Assembly (NCBI GenBank): GCA_018857735.1 | Contig: JABMCL010001071.1 | Location: forward strand, 618,501 to 682,500 | Direction: 5' to 3' | Length of the DNA: 64,000 bases | Origin: Alviniconcha marisindica | Taxonomy: Eukaryota; Mollusca; Gastropoda; Provannidae | In this document: piece after piece, positions 61,621 to 64,000 of the stretch | Layout of the letters: each line of letters starts with the position of its first letter | Position numbering within the stretch: position 1 is the stretch's first letter | Translations under genes and position numbers: made by a program | Notes under the pieces: generated by a model | The model's input: the letters and a program-made list of their open reading frames with translations, nothing else | What the model was told of the DNA's origin: nothing | Databases searched by the model: none

Positions 61621-62098
61621 GTGACAGATCTTGAAGGGTGAATCTATAGTTATATCAGTACATGTATAGGCCTGTAGTGTGCGTATCATGGCAGTGGATT
61701 AGACCTTCGCTTGAACTGTGTTATTGCCTTTGTACCTTTTACGTTGCTAACTGTTGAATTGTTATAACGTGTTGTGTATTCTTTGAACTGTGACTCAGAG
61801 TTTCATTCACGTGCGTGCCTGCGTGCGTGTGTGTGCCTGCGTGCGAGCGTGCGTGCGTGCGTTTGTGTGTGTGTGTGTGTGTTTACTGTTGTTGTTATTG
61901 TTGTGGTTCTCCCCCCCTCCCCCCCCACACACACACACCCCCACTTACCGCGAACAAAACAAACTGCAAACAAAACTATTTTTTTAACACATACACAAAA
62001 GCACGCCATGTTTGAGTCAAACACAAAGCGAGTTAGACTCGAGCCTGATTACGGTCAGCGCCATCACGCAGATACAGTGGAACCCCTCTTCTTTTCTA

Positions 62099-62203
62099 CA
62101 CACACACACACACACACACGCACGCACGCACACGTACACATTCACGTACACACGCACATACACTCACACACACAAAGGCACAAGCACGCACGCATGCGCA
62201 CGC

Positions 62204-62260
<57 letters not shown>
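62099..62260. repeat. (CA)n-rich array
   Basis: CA repeats with CG and TA interruptions, longest pure run at the right end; a (TG/CG)n run lies at about 61810-61881. Confidence 0.95.
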
Positions 62261-62261
<1 letters not shown>

Positions 62262-62782
62262 TCCTCGTCATATTAAGAACGTATATGAACTTATTTTAAG
62301 CGTTTCGGTTTACGACACTTGTGGTAGCTAGATTCACCCAGAATCACGATTGTAAATCCTTCTGGGGGAAGTAAGCAAGTGCACTGGATACCGAAGAAGG
62401 CCTAGGCCCAACGATCCACTCATGCACGCATACGGGTTAATTTTATCGGCAACGACTTTGGAGGACACGGCAAGGCCGATCTACTCACAGCTGCGTAAGC
62501 AGCGCTTATATATGTATATATGGGCCTATGCTCGTTTTGTTATAGTGAGGAGTGCAGTTCACTACTTCAGCCACTCCTTTTAATCACCTTCCCTGGCGTG
62601 TAAATTTGTACCACCGTTTGTCAAACACGCTGATACTGGGAGATAGATCAGAAATCCACAACAGCAGTTAGTTTTGGTAAGCGCAATCTCATTCTGCAGT
62701 ATTGACTAACTGATGAACGTTAGGTTTGGAGGAGATAGTGAGTGGTCTAGCTGCTACCTGACACGGTTGGAGCGGTGAGGCC

Positions 62783-63331
62783 ATGGCGATGTCACTGACG
62801 GGATCAGGCTCAGGACGTGGGAAGAACCTGACGTGTGGAGTGTGTCGTGAAGTCTTCCGCTCTCCCAGACTGCTCCCTTGTTTCCACACGCCCTGTCTGC
62901 ACTGTGTGGAGGGTCTGGCGAGGGCTCACGGCGGTAGAGAATTCCAATGCCCGCAATGCCGGAGGTTTACAACTGTCCCACCCGAGGGAGCCCTCGGCTT
63001 TCAGATTAACTTCTACATCTCTGAAGAGGAGCTGGAACTGAAGCGAAAGGGGCCGAGCGCCTCCATGTGCTCCACAGAAAGCCATGGCCTGGAGCCGCTG
63101 GTCTTCTTCTGCTTGCAGTGCGACAGCGCCATCTGCATCCGGTGCAAACTGACCAAGCATGAAGGCCACGACACGGAGGACCTGTGTAAGGCAGCGGCTC
63201 GATGTCAGAGTCGGTTGAAGACGTCCAAGGAACGCCTGGACGACACCATCAGCTACTTGAAGAGGAAGTCAGAGGAAGCGCTCGGCAACATAAAGGCTGC
63301 CAAACGAAAGAGAACCGCTATAGAACAGGAG
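62783..63331 (+). CDS. TRIM-type RING/B-box protein, first coding exon (continues past the window)
   Basis: ATG in good context (GCCATGG) begins MAMSLTGSGSGRGKNLTCGV. The RING is complete: CGVC, PCFHTPCLHC, CPQC. The B-box shows CSTESHG, FFCLQCDSAICIRC and KHEGH. A coiled-coil start (RLKTSKERLDDTISYLKRKS) follows, up to ...AIEQE. The exon ends at 63331 (phase 0) before GTAAGA. This matches the intron position of the neighbour at 57288, and the start MAMSL is also shared, so the two are tandem paralogues. The predicted role is E3 ubiquitin ligase. The C-terminal domain lies outside the window. This copy has an intact B-box frame. Confidence 0.88.
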
Positions 63332-63551
63332 GTAAGACTAAGTCAGTGAAATCATTAAAAAAAACCCTTTGATCTCAGTCATTTTATTCGGCCGCTTCTC
63401 AGGATATGTGAGTCGCCGTTATTTGAGCCGCGCGGCATGCCTGAATTGTAGAACGTGACGAGTGTGACTGTTTGTGCGTGTCTGTGGTCGAGTGTGCGTG
63501 TGCGCACGTGTGAGCATGTGCAGTAAAGACGTGACGATGTCCGTCGCCCTA

Positions 63552-63716
63552 ACTCTAAGCACTGGTTTACGACATCCTTCCTCCAACCACTGCCACAATT
63601 GATTACGCCATAAGGTCTCGAAAAACTGTCAGCTAACGGATGCTCAAATGGCAGTAAATTTGTCAAACAGTCAACTCACAGGCATTTCTTTTATAACCGC
63701 CCATGTTGCTTACGCC
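63552..63716 (+). repeat. Repeat R, copy 2 (in the second TRIM-type intron)
   Basis: Shares CACTGGTTTACGACATCCTT, AACTGTCAGCTAACGG and TTGCTTACGCC with copy 1. The rest of 63332-64000 is presumed intron with no recognised feature. Confidence 0.7.
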
Positions 63717-64000
63717 GCCAGCAAAAACTGATAAAACCAAAATCGTTTGAACTAATAGATACGGAACTCTTTTTTTCCCACCCGGGGCGGACGGACGCCT
63801 CATGTTTGCGTGCGAGCTTGGACGCTATGTTACTTCCACAGTCTTAATAGTACACAGACCTTTCAGCAGACGCTGACAACGTTGATGGACAGCTGCGTGG
63901 ATATAAAGAGTACCCCTTTAGTGGCGTAGCCAATTCTGGCAGTGTTTGGAGGAAGATGCCGGAAAGCGATGTTCAGAGTGTCCGCGTTGCCTTGAGCCGG

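Larger units (their letters stand above)
59883..62782. other. Spacer between the two TRIM-type genes
   Basis: It holds the tandem duplication, one copy of a repeat shared with 63552-63716, a SINE tail and (TG)n/(CA)n arrays. No gene is recognised. The promoter of the second TRIM-type gene must be in its right part. Confidence 0.5.

Overview
This window is animal nuclear DNA: intron-rich genes with GT/AG splice sites, abundant (CA)n, (CT)n and (TA)n microsatellites, a tRNA-derived SINE, fold-back elements, and a divergent pair of TRIM-type genes. A marine invertebrate, most likely a mollusc, fits best (SOCS6/7-like, MALSU1-like and NOP58 homologues, expanded RING/B-box/NHL-type genes, repeat tails ending in TTAC repeats). 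The exact species is not determinable from the sequence alone.

Layout from left to right. (1) One exon of an unrecognised small membrane protein gene on the minus strand (694-890), running off the left edge. (2) A complete four-exon MALSU1/RsfS-type mitoribosome assembly factor on plus (2379-5935). (3) A complete fifteen-exon NOP58 gene on minus (27181-7174), tail to tail with MALSU1. It encodes 527 residues, and every exon junction was checked for phase. (4) A four-exon SOCS6/7-like gene on plus (29843-44776), head to head with NOP58, with a possible alternative first exon near 38.4 kb. (5) About 12 kb with no recognised gene but several repeat arrays and mobile element copies. (6) A TRIM-type gene (57288-59882) that carries a reading-frame break in its B-box, followed by the 5' part of a paralogue (62783-63331 and beyond the right edge).

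The most notable content is inside NOP58. Its introns carry at least sixteen recognisable box C/D snoRNA copies on the sense strand, in six sequence groups, with seven of them in the 5.1-kb intron 5. NOP58 is itself a core box C/D snoRNP protein, so the gene encodes both a protein of the particle and many of the RNAs the particle binds. Terminal stems covary between copies. Guide segments match conserved 18S and 28S rRNA stretches (including the stretches I align with human 18S C1272 and A484). A roughly 0.6-kb tandem duplication in intron 5 shows one way the copies multiply. Two of the families share one guide half and differ in the other.

NOP58 intron 1 begins with an 18-bp palindrome holding two CACGTG E-boxes just after the start codon, consistent with MYC/MAX-type control of a ribosome-biogenesis gene. 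The MALSU1 and NOP58 neighbours both act in ribosome biogenesis (mitochondrial and nucleolar respectively), but nothing in the sequence shows that they are co-regulated.
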